DNA from: Lathyrus oleraceus
Lineage: Eukaryota; Streptophyta; Magnoliopsida; Fabales; Fabaceae
Reading direction: 5' to 3'
NCBI RefSeq assembly: GCF_024323335.1
Contig: NC_066579.1
Span: forward strand, 355,329,400-355,393,399
DNA: 64,000 bases
Shown: in pieces, positions 18,789-29,882 of the stretch
Numbering within the stretch: position 1 is the first letter of the stretch
Layout: every line of letters starts with the position of its first letter
Program-made: the position numbers and the translations under genes
Notes under the pieces: generated by a model
What the model saw: the letters and a program-made list of their open reading frames with translations, nothing else
What the model was told of the DNA's origin: nothing
Databases searched by the model: none

Positions 18789-19414
18789 GGATCCATAAGA
18801 CGATTATTTTCCTTTTCTCTTGTATATGATTGACGATGCTGCACTTCTTTTCCCTAATATTATTTGATGAGATATTTCTAGAATTTGCAAATAAAACTCT
18901 AAAGTTCCTTTGAAATAAAAAACAAATCATATGCACAAGCATTGCATGCATCATATGCATAAGCAGGTTTTGTTTCCGGTCCCTTGCCCTGTGGTCTAAC
19001 TCTGTGTCCTTCATTTATTTTGAAGACAAGCTGACTCACCGGTACTACACTAGAGCCAACATTTCAAGAATGATGGATCACTTAGGCCATGGATTCACGA
19101 GGCAGGCGCCGTGACGTCCACCCTACACCAGAAATTGAAATTCGTGAAAAACAAGAAGCTGGTGGTGGTAGGGGGAGAAAGGGCTCTCCTGGTTAGCCAT
19201 TTGTCTTCCTTCTCTTATATAGATGCTGAGGTTGAAGTTAGAACTCCTTTCCAAGCTTTATCTATTGTTGGCCTATTGAGAAGAGAACTCCTTCATTTGC
19301 TTCCTACAAAGATGCAAAGCTGGCCATTGAGCGTGGTGCAACCACTGGTTTAGGAAAAATGATTGAGTTAGAAGACAACGAGTCCCGGGCTAGCATAGGT
19401 TTTTCTTCTGGTAC
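18789..19414 (+). pseudogene. gag stub joined to protease end (unit A2), truncated
   Basis: Same layout as 7072-7872: spacer, ~25 Gag residues, the identical ~2.8-kb deletion join (near 19080), then the protease-end segment. A one-base loss near 19268 relative to A1 shifts the frame. The segment stops being homologous to A at about 19414. Confidence 0.8.
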
Positions 19415-19515
19415 TTTTTCCTTTTCCTTTGGAAACAATAAAAGCGCGGTGGCGACTCTGGTATTATTGACGTCAAGTTTATCCATAGCTTGATGATAAT
19501 GAATTTACCATTATA
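19411..19515 (+). repeat. 3' end of the LTR of element B
   Basis: Homologous to the last ~105 bp of the LTR at 23532-28229 (compare 28130-28229), including the AATAAAAGCGCGGTGGCGACTC block. It ends TTATA where the C copy ends CTACA. I read it as the surviving right end of the LTR that begins at 1170. Confidence 0.75.
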
Positions 19516-19525
19516 GAAAATTAAG

Positions 19526-19542
19526 TGGCGACTCTGCTGGGA
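19526..19542 (+). promoter_or_regulatory. Primer-binding site of element B
   Basis: TGGCGACTCTGCTGGGA, one base off the consensus, eleven bases after the LTR end. It marks the start of B's internal region. Confidence 0.85.
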
Positions 19543-20395
19543 GTAGTCCTTAGTGGGTTTAGCCTACTTTTTTATGTGTATATATTTGTATATTTGATGT
19601 TTGTATATTTGTTTGTGTGATATAATTTGTTTGTTGTGCTTGGTGATCTCTGAGTGGTGAGATAAGTTCTAACCCGAACTTTAGTGCAATTAAGATAGGA
19701 GGATGGTGTAGTCATGTTCAACTTGTGTGGAGTAGTCCTTAACAAGTTGGCTTGAGATCCATCTACTCAGTGGAGACCTCTTTGAAGTTATTGATGTCAC
19801 ACAAGTTATTTGTTGATATGCATTACTTTCTTTGATTTGGGGTCTGAGAAGCTGAGGACTGTAGAACATCTAACCCAACTTGGCCTATTTAGGATTTAGT
19901 GCGGAGACTGTTCAGGTGTAGACCTGATAACAGTTGTTACGCGATACTACACTCATACGAGTTTATCTTGAGAATATTATGGGTTGATAAGTCAGTCATC
20001 CTAACCTAAAATATATGATAGATGGGATTAAGACTCTGGGAACTTTTTAGAACATGATCTACAAGTTTTATCCTTAGTACACTCCTTGGGATGGTTCTTA
20101 ACTTGACTCCATGCTCGTGACTCACAACAAACCCTTTGATTCTTGGTTGATCCGATCAAGTCTTGTCAATATCAATGGAACTTGGGTGTTGAAAATGTGA
20201 AAACCATAATCCACCAAAATGGATGATTGATCTTGATGATGACTTGATCCATCCCCTGACCTTTGTTTGTGTTTGCTTTATGTGTGATCCCTTGTGTGTG
20301 ATTGTTGTATTCATGCATACATGTGCATCATGACATTCATCAAAGAAAAATAAATTTCAAGGAACTGAGTTCTCATTGGCAAATATGTTCAGACC
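19543..20395 (+). other. Leader of element B (non-coding)
   Basis: About 850 bp without a gene. It carries the conserved leader block TTACGCGATACTACACTCAT (19931-19962) and a TACCAAAATGG-like context near 20210 also seen in other leaders. Confidence 0.65.
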
Positions 20396-21860
20396 ATGGA
20401 TTATGGATGAAGGAACACTAAGAAGTACGGTTTCAGATGTCCTGATTTGAAAGAGTTAAGTAAGTTGTCATCCTTTGTATTAGATCCCTCGGGCTTCACG
20501 CAACTTCATGGGAAGCTTTTGTCTGTATTATCTACTAATGTGGTTGAAGGATTTCTGAGTGTGTTGGTTCAGTTTTATGATCCTCTCTACCGATGCTTCA
20601 CTTTTCCTGATTATCAGCTTGTGCCTACGTTAGATGAGTATGCCCATCTCTTAGGAATACCTATATTTGACAAAGTACCATTTAGTGGATTGGAAGAGAT
20701 TCCCAGATCTCATATTATAGCTGAAGCTCTTCATCTGAAGAAATCTGAGATTGATGCTCATTTGGTGAATAAGGGAGGTATTCTTGGTTTGACTTCTGAG
20801 TTCCTCATTGGTAGAGCTACTATCTTTGCTCAAACCGGTAGTATGGATGCTTTTGAAGCCATCTTTGTATTGCTCATCTATGGTTTGACTTTGTTCCCTA
20901 ACATTGACGGTTTTGTTGATGTTAACGCCATTAGGATCTTCTTGATTAGGAATCATGTTCCTACTCTGTCGGGTGACATGTATTTCTCTTTGCATTTGAG
21001 GAATTCTAAGGGTGGTGGTACTATTGTGTGATGTATTCCTCTTTTATACAACTGGTTTATTTTGCACTTGCCTCAGACGCCTGCTTTTCTAGAGAACAAG
21101 CAATGTCTACGGTGGTCTCGGAGACTTATGTCTCTCCCTAATGATGATATTGTTTGGTATGACTTTGCATTGAGTAGTGTGGACATTATTGACAGTTGTG
21201 GTGAATTCTCTAATATGCCTCTTATTTGTACCTAAGGAGGAAGCAATTACAACCCTACTTTGGCTCGTCACATTTAGAAGGTCTATTTTATCAAGAGGGT
21301 AAAGATCCCTAACACTTGAAGAAAAGGATAATACATGCTTGGCATAATGTGAATAGGAAAGGAAGATCCGAGATGGGTCCACACAAATGTGTAGCTTTGG
21401 AAGCTTACACTATTTGGGTGAAGAAGAGAGCTTTGGAGATGAAGATCCCGTACGCCTGTGAAAAACCTATATCTATGGTTGTGGCTGAGCCATCAACTCT
21501 CCCTAACCAAGATGTAGAGGAGTTGGAAGACGCACTCACCAAGATGAAGCAAGAGAGAGAGATGTGGGAAGAGTGGTTCCATGCTTTGAGTCGAGAGAAT
21601 GAAGAGTTGCAGCTTGAGTCGAAAGACAAGGATGCACTTATTGAGATTCTTAAAGACCGAGCAATGAAGAGACAGAGGGAGCCAGATGGCCTATCTTCCT
21701 CTCGTATGCCTCAGCCTTCCGGTGCTTGGAAGAAGATTGTTGATCAGTTAGTTCTTGAGAAAGCTCAGACAAAGATATCCTTTGAGTCTGAGATTCGACA
21801 CATCTGAAGGAAGTATGCACCCATAGTCAGATCATCTGATACAGTTGCTAGGGATCCTTA
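20396..21860 (+). pseudogene. Ogre-type ORF1 of element B, several breaks
   Basis: Diverged from the family A ORF1 and closest to the copy in element C. It keeps the LVQFYDPLYRCFTFPDYQL block and the C-terminal coiled coil. Breaks are TGA at codon 5 (CGA in C), TGA at 21029-21031, TAA near 21233, a loss of about 40 bp near 21270 relative to C, and TGA at 21805-21807. The open frames 20447-21031 and 21316-21807 are its surviving pieces and start at non-ATG codons. Not functional. Confidence 0.85.
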
Positions 21861-22092
21861 TGCTGATATTTTCATTTGCTCTTGTATTTGTATTTTGGTG
21901 TATGAAATTGTACTTAGTATAATGCTTCCAAATTTTATGAATAAAAAGAGATTTTATGGTCAATCAAATTGTTATTGTTGTTATTATTTAAATATATATT
22001 TGCAAAATGGACTTCATATGTTCCTTGAAATTAAACAAATCAAAAAAATTACATTTCATGCATCATTTGTATAACAGGATTTCTTTCGCCAG
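21861..22092 (+). other. ORF1-gag spacer of element B
   Basis: Non-coding. It has a GCTCTTGTATTTG block (near 21888), an AATAAA (near 21940), and an acceptor-like TATAACAG|GA just before gag. The order matches the spacers in A, C and E. Confidence 0.55.
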
Positions 22093-23531
22093 ATGTCTTA
22101 TCAGTTCTTCTTATGTGCATCAGCCAAGCTGACTCACCGTTACAATACTCGCGCTAATCAACCGAAGATCATGGAGCATCTAGAGCAAGAGAACCGAGAG
22201 ATGAAGGATATGATCACCAAATTAACGACTATGATGGAATTTGTCACTGCTGCACAGAATCAGTCATCACCAACTCCTGCAACTCCTCCTCAGAGGACTG
22301 CTATTTCTAAGGTTGCTACCTCAACTGTTCCTGTTGCTACTGCCAGTCAATCCATTCCTTCTATGCTTGTTGGGTTCCTTTGGGGAATGCCATCAAATTT
22401 TATGCCAGAAGGGTATGCACCCACCTTTGTTTCTCTACCATCATCTAGCCCGGTCATGTCAGTGCCACCTCCATTCGTACACACTCTTCCTCGTGTTGAG
22501 GACACTATCTACCATTCTGAGCCGTTTGAGGGCCCAGATGTATATGAGAAGATGGATAAGATGAAAGATCAATTCCTAGAGCTGTGTAAAGAGTTGAAGA
22601 CTCTGAGAGGAAAAGACTTGTTTGGTAAGAGTGTTGTTGAACTCTGCTTGGTCCCTGAATTTGAAAAGTACAAAGGGAATGCTTGCCCACTAAGCCATCT
22701 TGTGATGTACGCCAGAAAAATGTCTACTTAAATTGATAATGATCAGTTGTTGATTCACTATTTCTAAGACAGTTTAACTAGAGCTTCTTTAAGGTGGTAT
22801 ATGGGTTTGGACAGTGCAAGCGTCCTTACTTTCAATGACTTAGGCGAGGCCTTCATCAAGAAGTATAAGTACAACATGGATATGGTGCTTGATAGAGACC
22901 AGTTGAGGTCTATGTCTCAAAAAGATAAGGAGACATTCAAAGAGTATGCCAAAGATGGAGAGAGCTTGCTGCCCAGATAAGTCCACCTCTTGAAGAGAAA
23001 GAGATGACAAAGATTTTCCTGAAGACAATGAGTTCGTTTCATTACGAACGTATGATTGCGAGTGCCCCCAATGAATTTATCGAAATGGTAAACATGGGGA
23101 TGAGGCTAGTAGAAAGAGTTCGTGAAGGATGCCTGTCTAAATAAGAAGCACTGTCCAACAAGAAATATGGTGAGAGTTTCTCCAAGAAGAAGGTGGGAGA
23201 AACTAATTTGGTATCAGTAGGGAGGCAGAGGAGGCCTCATGTCAGAAAGAGTTCTCAACCTCGTCAACATCAGCATCAAGTTTCCTCAGTGATTCTGGTT
23301 TTTTCAAACAATCAATTAGTTCCAATTCAACAACAACAACCGCAACAAAGAACCAACTACAACAACAACAATCATCATCAACAAAATTTCAAGAGGAAGA
23401 AGGTATCCTTTGACCCTATTCCTATGATGTATGCAAAATTGTACCCATCATTGGTTCTCAAGAACCACATTCAGCCAAGAAATCCTCCACAAATTCCTGA
23501 GCTACTACCATGGTGGTTCAAGCCTGATCGT
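22093..23531 (+). pseudogene. gag: gag of element B, broken and cut by element C
   Basis: Ty3-gypsy Gag (retrotransposon gag family, PF03732 type). The N-terminus KLTHRYNTRANQPKIMEHL is followed by a Pro/Ser-rich linker, the capsid core (RWYMGLDSA, FKEYA) and a Q/N-rich tail (about 23320-23400). Defects are TAA at 22729, further stops in 22760-23150, frameshifts, and an in-frame loss of about 36 bp near 22655 compared with C. It ends where the LTR of element C begins, so its zinc knuckle and protease lie beyond the window if they survive. Confidence 0.85.
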
Positions 23532-26500
23532 TGTAAGACCCCAATTTTGACCCTAAGATCCCTCATGAAATTTCATCATAAGCATTAGCATTGGGATCAT
23601 ACCTTGGTATCCTCCTTACCCCTCCTTCATTGGGTTTGCTTTGGGAGAGATCACCAAGCATTTTTTGATTATATCATACTTGTATATTATCATTTCACTA
23701 ACCAAAATACCAAAAATATGCTTTTGTATCTATCTAACTCTTTTGTAGGTAAGGGACATGATTTCCTTGATTCATTGATCACATCTAGGGTTTGAGACCC
23801 TCATGAACAAAGAGCACAATCAAGAATTAATTCAATAATGGTTATGAACATCATATATGAGTCCCAATGTTCTCTAAATGTTATATTTATCAAGTTTGCT
23901 TCAAGAGTTTGGGGGTGATTTGCCTTGGAAACCCTAGTTTGACTAGGTATCTTGAATAACTTTTCCAACAAGCTATCTCACTAATTGATCAAATTTCTCA
24001 AGGGACACTTCAACTTTCATCATCTTATGCATATATTATCTACCATGATCCAGGAAAGTCAAGAGAAATGGAAGTTAGCAAGTTGGTTGGTGGTGGTTGG
24101 CCAGATGAATTCATCTGATCAAAATTGGGTCTCCCTAGACCCTATCTCCTACAATTTTCACCATAGGAAAATGATTACAACAGAAAACTTACTCTAAATG
24201 ACATTATTAACAACTCTCATGTTGAGACCTAGAGCTAGTTTTGCTTGGAAAATCATTTTCTATGTTGAAACATTATAGGACATTTTGTCTAAACCGTAAT
24301 TTGAAAGTTAACTTCCCAAGGCCATACGTTGCTCAATTTTTATGAGATGAAAGATTTCCAAGTTTCAAAATCAAATTCAATGTGTCTACTTCAACTTTGA
24401 TGTTTGGAGTGGGAGCTAATTCCACTTCTTTGAACATGTGATATGAGGCTACATTATAGGTCAGTTTTGACCTATACCATTGATCAAATGATTTTGCCAA
24501 ACTTCAAAAATGTATAACTATATCATTTCAAATCCAAATGACATGAAATTGGTGACCATTTTGAAGTTATTTGAGAGATATACAACTTTTATGTAGACAC
24601 TTTTCTCATTTGAAGCTCCCATAAAAAGTTAAGCAAGGGGGAATATTGAGACATATGGCTTGACACTTAGAAAAAAAATTATATGTCAATTTTTCCAAAC
24701 TTCCACCTCAAATATCTCCAAGTTCCAAGCTCCAAATGAAAAAGTGTTCAACATAAAACTTGATCCTCTTGATCTCACCTTTCCAAAGAGCTAAAATTAA
24801 TTTATTTTGGATGAGAAATGCATAGGCTGCACATGGCTTAAACAGACTCGTATCGTGTGGCATGGATCAAACTTCAAACAACAATGCTCAATTGCCTTGC
24901 AATCCAATCCATCTCCAATGCATCTGAACTTCATTTTGGAGTTTCAAACAATCATTTCATGGGCATATGCGCGCCCATGCACCATGCTTTCATCATTGGC
25001 CAATTTTGGAAAGTAAAAGTGAATGTGCAAATATCATCCAATTCCCCTATAAATGCAGTTGCTTATGCTCAGAATTATCACACACACTGCGCTAACTTTG
25101 AACCCCCATAGAAAACCCTTCATACTAAGAGGATAAACCTGAGAAATTCAGTTGAATCTGAGCTTGAATCTCCACTATTTTGGAATTCAATTCTCTAGGA
25201 GTCCATTGATTCTAAGTCATTCCATTCCTCTTCTGCAAACAATTGAAGTGAAGCAAAGCACGATTCAGATCAAGATCTAGCAAGCTTAGACCTCCATTGA
25301 AGGTAATTTGCAGAAAATTTGATCTCTTCGATTCTCATTGTTTCTTGCTCAATTCTATTGATTATTGTGTTGGCTGAAGTCCTACCAATGTAGGCAAGGT
25401 GTTTGAGTTGCTTTGAGGCCAAATCGAAACAACTCAGATCATGAACCTCATTTTTCAATTCCACATATCTCTCAATATAGTTGGAATTGGAAGAAATGGA
25501 GGTGATATTCGTGCTCAGTGATGTTTTCTCTTTAAAATCATGTCCCTGTTTGAAATTTTGGTGATGGTTTATGATGACCAGTCCGGCGAAGCTCGCCGGA
25601 GAAGACAACCGGAGCTCTGGCTCCGGTGATGAGGTGTCTTTGGTCTAAACCGTGTGATCCATCTCTCATGTTCTAATCTCAGCCATTCCTTTTAATTACC
25701 ATGTTTGCAGCGCAGTTGACTCATGCGTTGGTGCAACGTGCGTTGTGGATCATCAGATCTGCCATCTCATTTAATGAGGGAGATCTAATTGTCCACGTAT
25801 TTTTGCATTTTTTTGATTTTTCTTTTTATTCCATTTTATTCAATAATTCATAATAAATTTAATATTGATCCAAAAAATATGTGACTTTCACCAAAAAGTT
25901 TCAAATATTTTTCTCTTTCATATTCTGAATTAAAATTATTTTTTGGATCATTATTAATATTTTTCATGAATTAATTGATTTTTCATTTGTTTTTAATTGT
26001 TTAAAAATATTTTTAAGTGTCCAAAAATTATGAAATTTTTTATCCAAGGTACTTTGACCTTTTTTGACCTATGATAAATCACATGGCTATTTATTTGGTG
26101 TTTTGATGTGATTTTAGGATTTGGACAAAACATATTTGAATTGAATGCATTATTTTAATATTTTTAATTGAATAAATGTCATTTTAATTGTGTTGACCAT
26201 TTGGATTGACTCATTTGAGTTTCTCATTTGTTGTTGGGCATTGGTCAAGGTTGATTTGACTTTGTCAAGTTAAAATTATTGGATTTAGGGGATTGATGGA
26301 ATGTACATTCCATCTCCCAAAATGAATGAATAATATTAATTTGGTAAAAGTCCTCTTTTGACCAATTTGTGATTTCATTCATCCTTTTCCCTCTTCATCT
26401 AATTCCCCTTCTTCATCCATTCATTTTCAATTGGCCAATGACATCTCAAAGTCCTAATGCTAGTTGATTGAAAGATTAACATGAGTATGGATGAGATTAG

Positions 26501-28229
26501 GCCACACCTTTGCATATTTTGTGTGTGTGGTATGTTTAATGAGCATAGTTCTTAATACTATGTCTCCAACATGCATTAACACCAAAAGTTTATTGCCTGA
26601 CCTCAAATAGTTGTGACTTCTACATAAGTCCAATTACGATTGCTTAACATAGCGCTAAATTTGTGACACAAAAGGCATAAGCATTCTAGTTAGTGAGATT
26701 GTAAATCTCCCCCCTTCCATGGTATTGTGTGGAAACTTGGCATTCTTTCCTTCCTTTGGAAGATGTTTTGGTTCAAGGATCCATGCTTGTGGCAAGTGGG
26801 TTGAGTGTTCTCCAAAGAATGTCTTGAAATCAAAAGCAAAACAAAACTAACTATTTACTAACCATTGACTTTTACTTTCAAGCTTTTACTTTTAATGAAA
26901 TTTACTTTTAGTATTCTATTATCATTTGTCATTGTACATATCATTCTAATTGTTTATGTTTATGCAATTTTCCCTTTGTCCACTTGGACCATATTGTGTG
27001 ATATACTTTGTTGCCTTGTTTGTTTGATTGGTCTTTGACCATTGATGCACATAATAATAACACAAACCCTAAAAGACTTTTGAGTAGACTGTTGTTTTGA
27101 TCTTGCCCCAATTGGACTTAGATTTAGGCAACATTCCTTTGCTAATGGACTTAGCCAATGCCAATTTGTTGAAGAACCAAGAGCTTTCCAGCTTAAATTC
27201 ATCTGATACATCATTCTAGATCTCTCTAGAGTCATCTGCAACATTGATCATTGTTAAGCTGTTATGTTGAACCTGTGACTTGTGGAACCCATCTACTACA
27301 TAGGCTATTTTGAAGAAGATTATTTAAGTGGATAAGCTTGGAAGAGGCCATCTTTATTTGATGCCTTTGCTCTTCAAGATTGATATAATTGTGCATTTGT
27401 GTGTTGCTTGATTCTAAAAAGTCCAAGGGAATTATGGGTTTCTATTGACATACTTGTCTATTGGATTGCTCCCATTTGGTTAGATCTTTTCAACTTTAAA
27501 CTTTTAAATTCTTGAATCTAGGGTAGTCTCTTCATCTTCAACCCATTTCTTTAATTTCAAAATCTCTCCCTCCATTTTCAAAACCTTCTTTGTGCGAACT
27601 CTTTTGTTCTAAACTTTGACCACTTTTACAAAAAGATAGAAACTTTGGCCTTATGCCATTGCATTTTCAAACTTATTTTCTTAAATCAAACTTGTAAATG
27701 AACTTAACTATACTTGACTTAAACTTTCAAAAAAGCCAAAAAGAACTAACTCATTCAAACCATTTTTAGGCCTTTGTGCCTTTCAAGCTTAATTTTTGTT
27801 AAAACCAACATACTCACTTTGAAATTTATAGCACGAACTACGAGGTTTTGATCCCTCATTTTTATGTTGGTACGTAGGCACAAGACCGAAGGTCTTGTCA
27901 AACACAAAAATATAATTAATGAATTCTTTTCTCATCCCCCCATTCTATTTGTTTGTAAACATCACTTTGTACAAAATACATATGCACACAAAAAGGGCTC
28001 CCTAGGAGTACCTAGGACACTTTGGGTGCTAACACCTTCCCTCTGTGTAACCAACCCCCTTACATGTGATCTCTGACTTTTATTAGTTTTTATTTGAAAA
28101 CATCTTACTAATTGGGTTTTGTTCGTACTTTTTCCCTTTTCCCTTGGAAATAATAAAAGCGCGATGGTGACTCTTGTTAATTGATCTTTATCTTGTCAAT
28201 AGCTTAATGATCATGAATTTCCCGCTACA
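23532..28229 (+). repeat. LTR of element C, 4.7 kb
   Basis: Starts TGTAAGACCCC and ends CCGCTACA. A TATA box lies at 25048-25054. A GC-rich stretch with GCGAAGCTCGCCGGAGAAG (25585-25605) lies downstream, and AT-rich sequence fills 25780-26400. The shared 3' block with GGGCTCCCTAGGAGTACC (about 27990-28080) precedes the end. Length fits Ogre LTRs. Open frames inside (24807-25016, 25270-25608, 26960-27244) lack recognisable domains and I treat them as chance. Confidence 0.85.
25048..25054 (+). promoter_or_regulatory. Probable TATA box of LTR C
   Basis: TATAAAT after CCAATTCCCC, about 1.5 kb into the LTR; a CCAAT-like element lies just upstream. This is the best core promoter candidate in this LTR. 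Confidence 0.5.
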
Positions 28230-28238
28230 GAAATTAAG

Positions 28239-28255
28239 TGGCGACTCTGCTGGGG
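28239..28255 (+). promoter_or_regulatory. Primer-binding site of element C
   Basis: Perfect TGGCGACTCTGCTGGGG nine bases after the LTR end. Confidence 0.9.
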
Positions 28256-29098
28256 AGTAGTCTCCAGTGGGTTTAGCCTACTTTTTGTATGAATATATTT
28301 GTATATATGTGATGTTTGTATATATGTATGTGTGATATAATCTGCTTGTTGTGCTTGGTGATCTCTGAGTGGTGAGATAAGTTCTAACCCGAACTTGAGT
28401 GCAATTAAGATAGGAGGATGGTATAGTCATGTTCAACTTGTGTGGAGTAGTCCTTAACAAGTTGGCTTGAGATCCATCTGCTCAGTGGAGACTCCTTTGG
28501 ATTTGGAAATGTCACACAAGTATTTGTGGTTAGATATGACTATTTCTAATTGGGTTTAAGAAGCTGAGGACTTTAGAACACCTAACCCATCTTGGCCTAT
28601 TTTGGACGTAGTGCGGAAACTGTTCAAGTGTAGACTTGATAACAGTTGTTACGCGATACTACACTCATACGAGTTTCTCTTGAGAATATTATGGGTCGAT
28701 GAGTCAGTCATCTTAACCTGTAATATTCGATAGATGGAATTAAGACTCTGGGAACTTTTTAGAACATGATCTACAGGTTTTTATCCTTAGTTCACTCCTA
28801 TGGGATGGTTCTTACCCAGACTCCATGCTCGTGACTTGCAACAAACCCTTGATTCTTGGTTGATCCAATCAAGTCTTGTCAATATCAATGGAACTTGGGT
28901 GTTGATAAGGTGTAAACCATAATCCACCAAAATGGATGATTGATCTTGACAATGACCTGATTCATCCCTTGACCTTTATTTGCCTTGTGTGTGATCCTTT
29001 ACTTGTGATTGTTGCATCCATACATTTCATGCGCATCATAACATTCATCACACAAAATTTCAAGGAACTAAGGTATCATTTGCAAATATTTTCAGACC
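28256..29098 (+). other. Leader of element C (non-coding)
   Basis: About 840 bp with the conserved leader block at 28641-28674, here ACTCATACGAGT, which can form a short hairpin. No gene seen. Confidence 0.65.
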
Positions 29099-29580
29099 AT
29101 GGATTGTGGACGAAGGAACACTAAGAAGTACTGTTTCAGATGTCTTGACTTGAAAGAGTTGAGGAAGCTAGCATCTTTTGTATTAGATCCCTTGGACTTC
29201 AAACAACGTCATGGGAAGCTTCTATTCATCTTATTTGTTAATGTAGTGGAAGGATTGTTGAGTGTATTGGTGCAGTTCTATGATCCTCTCTACCATTGTT
29301 TCACTTTCCCAAATTTTTAGCTTGTGCCTACCTTGGAGGAGTATTCTCATCTTTTAGGGATACCTGTTTCTAGTAGAGTACCCTTTAGTGGATTAGAAGA
29401 GATTCCCCGATCTAGTATTATTGCTGAAGCTCTTCACTTGAAGAAGTCTGAGATAGAGGCTCATTGGGTGAAGAAAGGAGGGTTATTTGGATTGCCATCT
29501 GTTTTCCTCATCAAGGAAGCTACTACTTTTGCTCAAGCTGGTAGTGTGGATGCTTTTGAAGCTCTCTTTGTGTTACTCAT
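29099..29580 (+). pseudogene. ORF1 of element C, 5' part
   Basis: Starts ATG at 29099 in the same context as B. It is interrupted by TAG at 29318-29320 (CAG in the other copies) and then by the D insertion at 29581. It contains the conserved FYDPLYHCFTF block. The 3' part is at 31599-32617. Confidence 0.85.
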
Positions 29581-29719
29581 TGTCATACCCCAAAATTTGC
29601 CCGTTAAGTTTTCAGGACATTTTTCAAGACATTCTAATCCATTTTCAAGGCATTAATGTTAAAGGAACAAGGGTCCCGCGCACAGGTTACCAAATCCAGA
29701 AGGTGACCTAAACTGGCAT

Positions 29720-29827
29720 GCTCGCTAGGCGAGCAAACCCTTCGCTAAGCGAGGCCCACGCGTCATTCCTTCGCTAGCTGCTTGCCTAGCGAATCCTTCG
29801 CTAGCTTACTCGCCTAGCGAGCTCACG
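29720..29827. repeat. CTCGCTAGGCGAG-type inverted repeats in LTR D
   Basis: GCTCGCTAGGCGAGC (29720-29734), TTCGCTAAGCGAGG (from 29741), and three further TCGCTAGC / GCCTAGCGA units up to 29827. More copies lie at 30357-30430. They lie 50-150 bp before the TATA box, as in LTR A, although the rest of the two LTRs differs. Confidence 0.7.
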
Positions 29828-29875
29828 AAATACCAGAAAATTTTGGGCTTAATTCTGAGCCCACCAAGACACAAT

Positions 29876-29882
29876 TATAAAT
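29876..29882 (+). promoter_or_regulatory. Probable TATA box of LTR D
   Basis: TATAAAT preceded by TTTTGGGCTT...GAGCCCACCAAG, the same order as before the TATA box of LTR A1. Confidence 0.55.

Larger units (their letters stand above)
16419..19414 (+). mobile_element. Second, truncated internal region of family A (unit A2)
   Basis: Starts with a primer-binding site (16425-16441, one change: TGGCGACTCTGCTAGGG) and a leader. It then has an intact ORF1, the same gag-pro deletion as unit 1, and the protease-end remnant up to about 19414. Intron, pol, 3' region and third LTR are missing because the sequence switches to the end of B's LTR within the shared string GTACTTTT (19411-19418). Confidence 0.85.

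Noticed and set aside
25270..25608. 112-codon reverse frame in LTR C
   Set aside because: Lies inside an LTR in the probable transcribed leader, with no domain and no conservation in other LTRs.
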